Shown here: positions 6,462-12,655 of the stretch, one piece after another
Numbering within the stretch: the first letter of the stretch is position 1
How the letters are laid out: each line of letters begins with the position of its first letter
Assembly (NCBI GenBank): GCA_011523485.1
Contig: WTGR01000833.1
Coordinates: 1,351 to 14,005 of the forward strand
Direction of reading: 5' to 3'
DNA: 12,655 nt
Source of the DNA: Acidobacteriota bacterium
Lineage (GTDB): Bacteria > Acidobacteriota > Vicinamibacteria > Vicinamibacterales > UBA8438
Notes under the pieces: model-generated
Seen by the model: only the letters and a program-made list of their open reading frames with translations
The model's database searches: none
Told to the model about the DNA's origin: nothing
Translations under genes and position numbers: made by a program

Positions 6462-7309
6462 CAGTACGTGTAGAATCCTCGTCCCGTCTTGCGGCCGTGC
6501 CGGCCGGCCAGCACCATCCGCTTCAGCAACGGCGGCGGCGCGTACCGCGGATCCTTGAACTCGTCGTACATGATGCCGGCGATGTAGCACGCCGTATCGA
6601 GGCCCACGAAATCGAGGAGCGTGAAGGGACCCATCGGGTAGCCGCACCCGAGGGACATGGTCTTGTCGATGTCCTCTATGGTCCCGACTCCCTCCTCATG
6701 GGCGCGAACGGCGTCCAGCAGGTACGGGATGAGCAGGCGGTTCGCGATGAACCCGGGCCGATCCGGTGCGGCCACGGGGTCCTTGCCGACGCTGCGGCCG
6801 AACGCGAACACGTTCTCGCAGGTTTCGTCGCTGGTCGCGAGGCCCCGAATGACCTCGACCAGCTTCATGACCGGCACCGGGCTGAAGAAATGCAACCCGA
6901 TGAACCGTTCGGGCCGCCGGGTCGCCGCCGCCAGCTCCGTGATGCAGAGCGATGACGTGTTGCTCGCGAAGACGGTCTCCGGCCCGACCACCGCTTCCAG
7001 CGTCTCGAACACCTCGCGCTTCGCGCCGACGTGCTCGACGATCGCCTCGATGATCAGATCGCAGTCCGCCAGGTCTTCGAGACGGCTGGTGCCGCCGAGG
7101 TTGGCCAGGGTCCGGTCCCGATCCGCCGCGGTCAGCTTGCCCCGTTCCACGCCGGCCGCCAGAAACGATTCGATGCGCCCGATTCCCGCCGCCACGGTGG
7201 AATCGTCGATTTCGCGCACTATCGTGCGGTAGCCGGCCTGCGCCGCAACCTGCGCGATGCCCGAACCCATGAGGCCGCACCCTACGACGCCGATAGTCCG
7301 ATAATCCAT
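6461..7309 (-). CDS. 3-hydroxybutyryl-CoA (3-hydroxyacyl-CoA) dehydrogenase
   Basis: NAD(P)-dependent 3-hydroxyacyl-CoA dehydrogenase, 282 aa, the standard length of single-function Hbd/PaaH/FadB2-type enzymes. It interconverts (S)-3-hydroxyacyl-CoA and 3-ketoacyl-CoA in butyrate, beta-oxidation or phenylacetate routes. The N-terminal Rossmann fold has VVGCGLMGSG (8-17). The active site is intact by analogy to the human enzyme: Ser119 or Ser120 in SNTSSL, His140 in GLHFFSPVP (138-146), Glu152 and Asn190 in GFIANRLL (186-193). The C-terminal dimerisation domain shows the usual GYPMGPFTLLDFVGLD (223-238) and KTGRGFY (274-280). It is the first gene of the minus-strand operon and its stop overlaps the folE start by one base. 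An extended -10 promoter lies at 7351-7359. No strong Shine-Dalgarno precedes the ATG at 7309. The exact pathway cannot be decided because no thiolase or crotonase is nearby. Confidence 0.93.
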   Translation of the reverse strand: MDYRTIGVVGCGLMGSGIAQVAAQAGYRTIVREIDDSTVAAGIGRIESFLAAGVERGKLTAADRDRTLANLGGTSRLEDLADCDLIIEAIVEHVGAKREVFETLEAVVGPETVFASNTSSLCITELAAATRRPERFIGLHFFSPVPVMKLVEVIRGLATSDETCENVFAFGRSVGKDPVAAPDRPGFIANRLLIPYLLDAVRAHEEGVGTIEDIDKTMSLGCGYPMGPFTLLDFVGLDTACYIAGIMYDEFKDPRYAPPPLLKRMVLAGRHGRKTGRGFYTY

Positions 7310-7350
7310 GTGCTGATTGCGGGGCGGCCCCGGAGCACGCGCAAACCCGG

Positions 7351-7359
7351 ATCATAGCA
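7351..7359 (-). promoter_or_regulatory. Extended -10 promoter of the dehydrogenase-folE-ypdA operon
   Basis: The minus strand reads TGCTATGAT: an extended TG-n element plus a 5/6 -10 hexamer (TATGAT, 7351-7356), 41 nt before the ATG at 7309. No good -35 is seen, as is usual for extended -10 promoters. A second -10-like TACAAT lies at 7429-7434 as an alternative. The rest of the 211-nt gap 7310-7520 shows no gene, no U-tract terminator and no other clear signal. Confidence 0.5.
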
Positions 7360-7520
7360 AAGACGCTGCCGCGCGACGTGCCGGCGGTAGTCGCCGCCCG
7401 CCACCCGTTCGGCCGCGGCGACGGATCGATTGTAGACGTGGCGGGCGCCGGAGCCGTGGACGGCAGGATGGAGCGGGAGGGCTGGGCCGAACTCCGCGCC
7501 GGCGAAGCGTTTTCCGGGTG

Positions 7521-8498
7521 CTATGGGGCGGCGGCGACATCCGCGTCGGAACGGTCCGGCAACAGCTCGAGGACCGCGTCGGAAGGCAGATCGAAGGTCA
7601 GAGTCACGTTCGTACCGGCGGCGGTGAGCCGAATCGAATCGAGCAGCCCGCGCAACTCCGGGCGCGAACCGACCTGCAGGCGGGCGAGGGCGAGAAAACC
7701 CTGCAGCAGATCACGCAGGTTCCGCCCGGTCTCCTCATCCCGCGCCTCCGCCGTCAACGTCCCGCTCACGCCGCCGTTGACGCGGGCGCCGGCCGCGAAC
7801 GCGGCTACCTGCGACACCTGCGATTCGACCTCGTCCGGAAGCCACTCGCCGCTGCGCGGATCGTCGAGTCGGCCGATGGTCCACGCGGTGCTCCCGCGTT
7901 CGACGTGCCGCAACAGCCCCATCAACGAGTCGTTCGCGTCGACGCCGCCCTCGGCGAACGGCAGATCGATGGTCCGCTTGACGAGCGGCTCCGATCCGAC
8001 GGCGATCACTCCCGACTCGAGGAACGCCATCGCCACGGATTCGTCGGGGATGGTTATCAGCCTGCGCCCCCGGTAGTCGGACGCTGCGCCGCCCTGCTCG
8101 AGCGCCAGCGTCTCGAGCCGATCCACATCGAAGCTGCCCGCGAGGATGGCGATCCCGCGCGTGTCGTCCGCCCCGTCCGGCACGAGCCCGCCGACGACGT
8201 AATCGATGTCCCGCTCGAGATCGATGCCGGTCCGCTCCTGGAACTCGCGTTGTCCGTCGAGCTCGGGCTGAATCTCGTGCAGGCGCCGCCGGAGATCCGA
8301 ATCCATCACCTCCCGCACGTTGGCGAAGGAGAGAATCGTCGCCTCCGGCGGAACGTACCGCAACTCGTCGGGCCGCTCCTGCGCGACGAGCGGCGGCAGC
8401 CTGCTGCTCACCCAGGCCGCGAGCCCTCCCGCGAGCCCGACCGCCATCACGCCGGCGCCGCCGAGCAGGACATACCGCGTGCGCGTCGTCATGGTCAT
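7521..8498 (-). CDS. Membrane-anchored protein of unknown function (DUF3352-like appearance)
   Basis: A 325-aa protein with one N-terminal membrane segment (about residues 9-31, rich in Gly, Ala, Val and Leu) preceded by a short basic stretch, so it is probably anchored in the inner membrane with the rest in the periplasm. The exported part begins with LRYVPPEATILSFANV (46-61), followed by a GIDLERDIDYVV segment (about 90-101). This style is seen in poorly characterised acidobacterial proteins and in DUF3352-type proteins; I cannot confirm the family by eye. No catalytic motif and no cysteines are visible, so it is not a lipoprotein. Two in-frame ATGs, 8498 and 8492, are possible starts. TATACT (8511-8516) sits 12 nt before the first, with no Shine-Dalgarno. 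The ABC permease gene ends only 49 nt upstream, so read-through from that operon is also likely. Confidence 0.72.
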   Translation of the reverse strand: MTMTTRTRYVLLGGAGVMAVGLAGGLAAWVSSRLPPLVAQERPDELRYVPPEATILSFANVREVMDSDLRRRLHEIQPELDGQREFQERTGIDLERDIDYVVGGLVPDGADDTRGIAILAGSFDVDRLETLALEQGGAASDYRGRRLITIPDESVAMAFLESGVIAVGSEPLVKRTIDLPFAEGGVDANDSLMGLLRHVERGSTAWTIGRLDDPRSGEWLPDEVESQVSQVAAFAAGARVNGGVSGTLTAEARDEETGRNLRDLLQGFLALARLQVGSRPELRGLLDSIRLTAAGTNVTLTFDLPSDAVLELLPDRSDADVAAAP

Positions 8499-8510
8499 GA
8501 GTTCGTAACC

Positions 8511-8516
8511 AGTATA
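8511..8516 (-). promoter_or_regulatory. -10 box before the membrane-anchored unknown gene
   Basis: TATACT (5/6 to consensus) on the minus strand lies in the 49-nt gap after the ABC permease gene, 12 nt before the ATG at 8498 and 18 nt before the in-frame ATG at 8492. No good -35 is seen. A transcript from here would have a leader of roughly 6-12 nt. Confidence 0.42.
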
Positions 8517-8547
8517 CCGGCGAGGTCGGCCAAAAGTTCCGCCTCGC

Positions 8548-9408
8548 TCACTGTCCGAGAACGTACTCGCGCCGCTCGACGACGCGCATCGCCGCCGCCA
8601 GCCCGGCCGCCCAGATGACGGCCAGCGCGAGCAGGTTGGCCCAGGTGCCCAGCGGCGTCTGGACCGACGTCAACAGGGCCTGGATCACGCTGAGCGCGTC
8701 GCCCTGCGGCATGGCGTGCGGCGCCAGTCCCTGGAGATAGTACGCCACGCTCAGGTGCTTCATGTACCCGGGCAGAACGACGACCAGCGGCTCCCATCCG
8801 AAGACGAAGACGAGGCCGGTCAGCAGGGGGCGCCGGAACCAGGCGCCGACCAGCGCGAAGACCGCGCCGTACACGGCGAGCCCGGCGCCAATCAGGCCGA
8901 GGTCGACCAGCAGAGCGGGAAAGTTGCGGCCGATGTCGCCCCCCAGCAGCGGCACGACCAGAAAATAGACCAGCACCACGGAGGGCAGTACCACGACCGT
9001 CGTACAGACCAGGTAGGCCAGGTACTTGCCGGCCAGAACCGCTCCGCGCGCCACGGGACGGGTGAACAGGTAGGTGACGGTCCGGTCCTCGACCTCGTCC
9101 GCGATGAGCGCGGTGCCGTAGAACACGCCGAGCACCGGCACGGTGAAGCGCAGGTAGAACGTCCAGATCATGAGGCCGAAGATGTCCGGCCCGGCCAGGC
9201 TCACCGGCCGCCCGGCGATCTGTCCCGCTCCCCCGTCGAAGACCGCCAGCGAGGCCAGCGCCCGCAGCAGCACGGCAATCAGCACGGGTCCGCCCGCCAC
9301 CAGCGCCATGAAGACGGTTCGCCGCGACCAGAGCATCTGCCCGAGGCCGAGATCGAAGACCCTCAGCGCCGCGGGGCCGAAAGCGGGGGCGGCATGCGAA
9401 TCGGCCAT
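8548..9408 (-). CDS. ABC-2 type transporter permease (second pair)
   Basis: Integral membrane permease, 286 aa, the transmembrane half of an ABC exporter. About six hydrophobic segments are visible, near residues 33-55, 82-103, 127-153, 165-190, 197-213 and 257-274. Between the second and third is the motif ADEVEDRTVTYLFTRPVARG (103-122), typical of ABC-2/NosY-like permeases, in which a cytoplasmic coupling region precedes the third helix. The family exports drugs, lipids, polysaccharides or ions, or supports copper-enzyme maturation; nothing here fixes the substrate. The ATG at 9408 overlaps the stop of the ATPase gene upstream (TGATG, 9406-9410), and no Shine-Dalgarno is evident, so translation is probably coupled. 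It ends the four-gene ABC operon. The longer frame upstream of 9408 is a shadow of the ATPase gene. Confidence 0.85.
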   Translation of the reverse strand: MADSHAAPAFGPAALRVFDLGLGQMLWSRRTVFMALVAGGPVLIAVLLRALASLAVFDGGAGQIAGRPVSLAGPDIFGLMIWTFYLRFTVPVLGVFYGTALIADEVEDRTVTYLFTRPVARGAVLAGKYLAYLVCTTVVVLPSVVLVYFLVVPLLGGDIGRNFPALLVDLGLIGAGLAVYGAVFALVGAWFRRPLLTGLVFVFGWEPLVVVLPGYMKHLSVAYYLQGLAPHAMPQGDALSVIQALLTSVQTPLGTWANLLALAVIWAAGLAAAMRVVERREYVLGQ

Positions 9409-10334
9409 CAGTGCTCGACCAGATAGGAGAAGACCGCCTGCAGATTGTCGTCCGGCGATGTGACCTCCGTCACGGCGCCGGCCTCGTCGCCCGCCGCCAG
9501 CGTCGTGAGCTCGGCGTAGAAGGCGTCCGGCCGGCTCGTCTGCGCGACCACGGCGCCGTCCTGCAACTGCATGGCGATGACGTGCGGGTAGCCGAGCAGA
9601 TGGCGCGCGAGCCGCCGCGGATCGTCCGCCGTGATGCGTACGGTGTGCGGATGCTCGTCGATCAGCTCGCGAATCCGGTGCACGTTCCCCTCCGCCAGGA
9701 TGCGCCCGTTGTGCAGCAGCAGGATGTTGGAGGTCATCAGCTCGATCTCGTGCAGGACATGGCTGGAGACGACGACGCTGCGGCCGTCGCGGCTCCACGC
9801 CTTGATCACGTCGATTACGCGGCGGCGCCCGATCGGGTCGAGCCCGGCCAGAGGCTCGTCCAGCACCAGCAGCTCCGGCTCGTGCGCGATCGCCTGCGCC
9901 AGCTTGATCCGCTGCCGCATGCCCTTGCTGTAGCCGCCGATCTTCCGATCGGCGGCAGTCGTGAGCCCGACCGTCTCGAGGGCGCGTTCGGCGGCGCCGG
10001 CGGCCCGGCCGCCCTCGAACCCGCTGAGACCGAGCAGCGCCGTCAGCCATTCCCGCCCGGTGAACCGCTCGTAGAACGCATCGTGATCCGGGCAGTAGCC
10101 GATGCGCCGGTAGGCCTCCGGATTACCCCAGACCGGCTCGCCGAGCACCTCCACATGCCCCTTGCTCGGCTTGAGCTGGCCGGTGACCAGCTTCAGCAAG
10201 GTCGACTTGCCGGCGCCGTTGGGTCCGAGCAGCCCGCTGATGCCCGGCGGGATAGAGACGGTCACGTCGTTGAGGCCGATCACCTGCCCGTACCACTTCG
10301 ACATCCGATCGGCGACGACCACCGGCCGGCTCAC
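9408..10334 (-). CDS. ABC transporter ATP-binding protein (second pair)
   Basis: Cytoplasmic ATPase of an ABC-2 exporter, 308 aa. Motifs are complete: Walker A GPNGAGKST (37-45), signature YSKGMRQR (135-142), Walker B LLVLDEP (155-161) and the switch His192 in SSHVL. The Q-loop position reads GYCPDHD (79-85), as in NosF-like ATPases. A C-terminal region of about 90 residues after the nucleotide-binding domain (from about 220) is typical of this subfamily. The GTG at 10334 is chosen because it overlaps the upstream permease stop as GTGA (10331-10334) and has GGAGA (10342-10346) at 7-nt spacing; it also gives the usual short leader before the first strand. An ATG at residue 11 would cut into the first beta strand. 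It is most likely the partner of the permease encoded immediately downstream. Confidence 0.9.
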   Translation of the reverse strand: MSRPVVVADRMSKWYGQVIGLNDVTVSIPPGISGLLGPNGAGKSTLLKLVTGQLKPSKGHVEVLGEPVWGNPEAYRRIGYCPDHDAFYERFTGREWLTALLGLSGFEGGRAAGAAERALETVGLTTAADRKIGGYSKGMRQRIKLAQAIAHEPELLVLDEPLAGLDPIGRRRVIDVIKAWSRDGRSVVVSSHVLHEIELMTSNILLLHNGRILAEGNVHRIRELIDEHPHTVRITADDPRRLARHLLGYPHVIAMQLQDGAVVAQTSRPDAFYAELTTLAAGDEAGAVTEVTSPDDNLQAVFSYLVEH

Positions 10335-11170
10335 GTGACGATCTCCACGCCCCGCACGCGCCGGGCGAGCACCCAGGCCGACAGCGCGATCACGGACGCG
10401 ACGGCCAGCAGCGAGACGCCCCACGGGGTGTCGTAGCGCGGCTCGGCGCGAAAGATGACGTCCCCCACCTGCGCGAGGCTCGCACTGAACGACACCCAGG
10501 ACAGCCCGGTGCCGCCGGTGACGCCGCGCAGCGTCTGGAACACCGCCTCGCTGAAGATCACGGCCCCGGCATAGAGCATCCCGACGTAGCGCGCGCTGGT
10601 CGAGAGCGACGACAGCGCCAGCATCGTGATCGAAGCCAGCAGCACCTGCAGGAATCCGAAGAGGGTGATCGCCGGGATCAGGAACGCGTGCTCCCGCACG
10701 AACGCCAGGCTGCCGGTGAACATCGCCTGAAGTCCCAGCAGCAGCAGCGCCGGCACCCAGGTCACGAACGCGAGGAACGCCATCACGACGGCGAGCTTGC
10801 CCGCGATGTACTCGATCCGCGTCAACGGCTTGGACAGGTAGATCTGCAGCGCGTTCGCCCGCCGGTCGTTGGCGAGCAGCCCGGCGCCGACGTAGACGGC
10901 CACCACGAAGACGAAGAACCCCTGCTGATCGAAGAACTCGCGGAAGGTCGCCGGCGACGGCGCGATGACGTCGGCCTGCGGCACGTTGGCGGCCAGGTAC
11001 AACAGGACCGCACGCACGAAGAACTGCAGCCACGCGAACAGCAGGACGAGCAGGAACGGACGCGACGAGAGCATGCCGCGGATGCCGGCGCCCGCGATGA
11101 CGGCCCAGGCCCGGCCGGGCGGGGTGCGCGCCCCCTGGTAGCGGGCGTAACCGTGATCGTGAATGGGCAT
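10331..11170 (-). CDS. ABC-2 type transporter permease (first pair)
   Basis: Integral membrane permease, 279 aa, with about six predicted helices (near residues 39-60, 85-100, 127-147, 163-186, 195-212 and 251-269). The segment NDRRANALQIYLSKPLTRIE (101-120) after the second helix is the family-typical coupling region and is the counterpart of residues 103-122 in the other permease. The N-terminus HGYARYQGARTP (6-17) is a common start in ABC-2 permeases of this group. The ATG at 11170 shares a base with the ATPase stop (TGATG, 11168-11172); its own stop overlaps the GTG of the next ATPase. The substrate is unknown. The two permeases of the operon differ clearly in sequence, so they are not a recent duplication, and the product could be two homodimeric exporters or one heterodimeric complex. 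Confidence 0.86.
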   Translation of the reverse strand: MPIHDHGYARYQGARTPPGRAWAVIAGAGIRGMLSSRPFLLVLLFAWLQFFVRAVLLYLAANVPQADVIAPSPATFREFFDQQGFFVFVVAVYVGAGLLANDRRANALQIYLSKPLTRIEYIAGKLAVVMAFLAFVTWVPALLLLGLQAMFTGSLAFVREHAFLIPAITLFGFLQVLLASITMLALSSLSTSARYVGMLYAGAVIFSEAVFQTLRGVTGGTGLSWVSFSASLAQVGDVIFRAEPRYDTPWGVSLLAVASVIALSAWVLARRVRGVEIVT

Positions 11171-12147
11171 CAGGACTCGCCGATCGCCTTCGCGAAGACG
11201 TCCTCCAGGGTCTGCACGCTGGGACGCAGATGCCGCACCTGCACCTCGTGGCGCACCGCGAGTGCGAACAGATCCCGTGCGCCCCGGTCCTCGCCGATCA
11301 ACACGCGCATGACGTCTTCGTCCGTGTCGTGGCACTCGACGCCCGCGTCGCGGAGGCCGCTCACGAAACGCGCGACGTCACCCTTCACGCGGAGCTCGAA
11401 GGCCCGGCGGCTCTGCCCCTTCAACTCGGCGATCGGCCCCTGCGCGACCACGCGCCCCTGGTGCAGAACGACGACCCGCTCGCACGCCGTCTCCACGTCC
11501 GGCAGCACGTGGGACGAGAGGATGACGTTGACGCCCTTGCGCTGCGCCAGATCCCGAATCAACGCGAGCATCTCCTCGCGCCCCCGCGGATCCATGCCGT
11601 TGGTCGGCTCGTCGAGGAACACCAGATCCGGATCGTGCACGAGCGCCTGCGCCAGCTTGATGCGCTGCTTCATGCCGGTCGAGTAGGTGTCGACCGCGCG
11701 GTAGCGCGCCTCGCCGAGCCCGACGTACTGCAGCACGGCATGCGCACGCTGCATCGCGTCGGCCGCCGGCAGCCCCGCAAGCCGCCCGCAGTAGGCGACG
11801 AAGGTGACCGCGTTGACGCCCGGAATGTGGGCGTCCGACTCGGGCATGTAGCCGAGCCGCGCCCGGATGTCGAGCGGGCGATCGACGACGTCCATGCCGA
11901 GCACCTGCATCCGGCCGCCGTCCGGACGGACGAATCCGAGCAGCGCCTTGAGCAGCGTGCTCTTGCCGGCGCCGTTCGGGCCGAGCAACCCGACCGCGCC
12001 GGACGGAAAGACCGCGTCGACGCTCTGCAGGGCGTGGCGGCGACCGTAGGAGACGGTGACCGCCGTTAGCCGGGCCACCGGGGGCCTGTCTCCCGCGGAG
12101 CCCCCCGCAGCCGTTTCGGTCGCCGGATCCTGGGTCGTCGCGTTCAC
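11170..12147 (-). CDS. ABC transporter ATP-binding protein (first pair)
   Basis: Cytoplasmic ABC ATPase, 325 aa, first gene of the exporter operon. Walker A GPNGAGKST (56-64), signature YSTGMKQR (155-162), Walker B LVFLDEP (175-181), D-loop Asp186 and switch His213 are all intact. The Q-loop position has Glu/Ser (GYMPES, 99-104), as in many ABC-2 ATPases. The first ~27 residues are an extra, disordered-looking Ala/Thr/Gly-rich tail before the usual first strand (VARLTAVTVSYG). The C-terminal ~90 residues form the additional domain common in this family. The GTG at 12147 has no Shine-Dalgarno but sits 8 nt after a TATAGT -10 box, suggesting a leaderless message. If that promoter is wrong, a downstream start would shorten the tail without touching the conserved core. 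It probably pairs with the permease gene it overlaps. Confidence 0.9.
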   Translation of the reverse strand: MNATTQDPATETAAGGSAGDRPPVARLTAVTVSYGRRHALQSVDAVFPSGAVGLLGPNGAGKSTLLKALLGFVRPDGGRMQVLGMDVVDRPLDIRARLGYMPESDAHIPGVNAVTFVAYCGRLAGLPAADAMQRAHAVLQYVGLGEARYRAVDTYSTGMKQRIKLAQALVHDPDLVFLDEPTNGMDPRGREEMLALIRDLAQRKGVNVILSSHVLPDVETACERVVVLHQGRVVAQGPIAELKGQSRRAFELRVKGDVARFVSGLRDAGVECHDTDEDVMRVLIGEDRGARDLFALAVRHEVQVRHLRPSVQTLEDVFAKAIGES

Positions 12148-12155
12148 GTCGAACG

Positions 12156-12161
12156 ACTATA
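12156..12161 (-). promoter_or_regulatory. -10 box of the ABC exporter operon (possible leaderless start)
   Basis: TATAGT on the minus strand (5/6 to TATAAT) lies 8 nt before the GTG at 12147 in the 59-nt gap after the HD-domain gene. With normal spacing, transcription would start within 1-2 nt of the GTG. No clear -35 is seen; the upstream stretch is pyrimidine-rich (12162-12175). Confidence 0.45.
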
Positions 12162-12206
12162 CGGAAGGAAGAAGGTGCAGGTTCTGCCCATCGGCGCCGC
12201 CGGATG

Positions 12207-12655
12207 TCACAGCGAACCCCGCAGGCCCAGCGCGTCCGCCTCGGTCCGCAGGAACCCGATGACGTTGGCGATATGCTCGTCGAGCGGCAACCCGAGCTCC
12301 TCCGCACCCAGCCGCAGGTCGTCGCGGCTGACGGCGCGGGCGAAAGCCTTGTCCTTCATCCGCTTCTTGACGGAGCGGGCCTCGAGATCGAGGATGCTCC
12401 TCGTCGGCCGGACCAGCGACGCCGCGGTGATGAAGCCGGCGAGCTCGTCGCAGGCGAAGAGCGTGTGCTCGAGCCGCGACTCGCGCGGGACGCCGCTGTA
12501 GTCGGCGTGCGAGAGGATGGCGCGGATCATGTACTCCGGCCAGCCCCGCTCGCGCAGGATCTCGCTGCCGCGGAACGGATGATCCTTCGCATCGGGCCAC
12601 CGCTCGTAGTCGAAGTCGTGAATCAGCCCGACGATGCCCCACGCTTCCTCGTCCT
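12207..12655 (-). CDS. HD-domain hydrolase (partial, N-terminus outside window)
   Basis: The last 149 codons of a gene that enters from the right edge. The frame stays open to the edge, so the Met at 12530 is internal, not the start. The HD doublet is in GLIHDFDYERW (HD at 12615-12620), followed by DHPFRGSEIL and, later, AILSHADYSGVPRESRLE. This matches small bacterial HD-superfamily metal-dependent phosphohydrolases annotated 'HDIG domain' or 'hydrolase', in which the His and Asp residues bind divalent metals. A helical C-terminal region carries KKRMKDKAFARAVSR, also usual in the group. The first metal-binding His lies outside the window. The physiological substrate of these proteins is generally unknown. 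It ends 59 nt before the ABC operon on the same strand; the -10 box in that gap suggests separate initiation. No terminator with a T-run is visible. Confidence 0.82.
   Translation of the reverse strand, partial: DEEAWGIVGLIHDFDYERWPDAKDHPFRGSEILRERGWPEYMIRAILSHADYSGVPRESRLEHTLFACDELAGFITAASLVRPTRSILDLEARSVKKRMKDKAFARAVSRDDLRLGAEELGLPLDEHIANVIGFLRTEADALGLRGSL

Noticed and set aside
7453..7464. Inverted repeat GCCGT-GG-ACGGC in the gap 7310-7520
   Set aside because: The 2-nt loop is too small for a hairpin and there is no T-tract, so it is not a terminator. It could be an operator-like palindrome, but nothing else supports that.
10335..11033. N-terminal extension of the second ABC ATPase frame (to about 541 aa)
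   Set aside because: The extension is an out-of-frame reading of the permease gene; GTG 10334 with GGAGA and the GTGA overlap is the natural start.
12162..12206. Possible terminator after the HD-domain gene
   Set aside because: GC-rich palindromic bases are present but there is no stable stem followed by a T-run on the minus strand.
1..12655. tRNA, rRNA, CRISPR, insertion sequences, phage or attachment sites
   Set aside because: Read for repeated spacers, transposase or integrase motifs, terminal inverted repeats and RNA-gene landmarks; none seen. Coding density and gene overlaps look like ordinary chromosome.

Overview
The window is 12.7 kb of very GC-rich, gene-dense bacterial chromosome. 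It holds twelve protein genes (two cut by the window edges), no RNA genes, no mobile elements and no CRISPR. The gene mix suggests a high-GC Acidobacteriota, possibly Vicinamibacteria: a YpdA/Bdr-type bacillithiol disulfide reductase, a MoxR-type AAA+ ATPase paired with a VWA protein, stacked ABC-2 exporters, and acidobacterial-looking exported proteins. This placement is inferred from gene content; no marker gene is present.

Layout. (1) Positions 1-563, minus: the N-terminal part of a 2-oxoacid:ferredoxin (pyruvate) oxidoreductase, with a good sigma-70-like promoter at 657-685. (2) Positions 742-4164, plus: a tight three-gene unit. It encodes an AAA+ ATPase of the MoxR/magnesium-chelatase-I type, a VWA (MIDAS) protein, and a stand-alone Lon-N domain protein, separated by 9 and 0 nt. 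(3) Positions 4184-7309, minus: a four-gene operon read from high to low coordinates. It encodes 3-hydroxybutyryl-CoA dehydrogenase, GTP cyclohydrolase I, an unrecognised exported protein, and a YpdA/Bdr-like flavoprotein. The first three genes overlap by 1 and 4 nt. (4) Positions 7521-8498, minus: a membrane-anchored protein of unknown function with its own -10 box. (5) Positions 8548-12147, minus: a four-gene ABC-2 exporter operon, ATPase-permease-ATPase-permease, in which every junction overlaps. (6) Positions 12207-12655, minus: the C-terminal part of an HD-domain hydrolase.

How the genes relate. The AAA+/VWA pair resembles known MoxR-VWA couples that remodel client proteins or help insert metals; the adjacent Lon-N protein could supply substrate recognition. 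The region 3 operon mixes acyl-CoA metabolism, the first step of pterin synthesis and thiol redox. Region 5 encodes two ATPase-permease pairs that are probably made together. Region 4 lies just downstream of them and may be partly co-transcribed.

Three leading genes (742, 8498, 12147) have a -10-like hexamer only 6-12 nt before the start codon and no Shine-Dalgarno, which suggests leaderless or near-leaderless transcripts. I see no clearly novel defence or mobile system. The points most worth a second look are the AAA+/VWA/Lon-N module with its cysteine cluster and altered Walker B, the YpdA homologue lacking the family's Cys in its first glycine motif, and the unknown exported protein embedded between folE and that gene.
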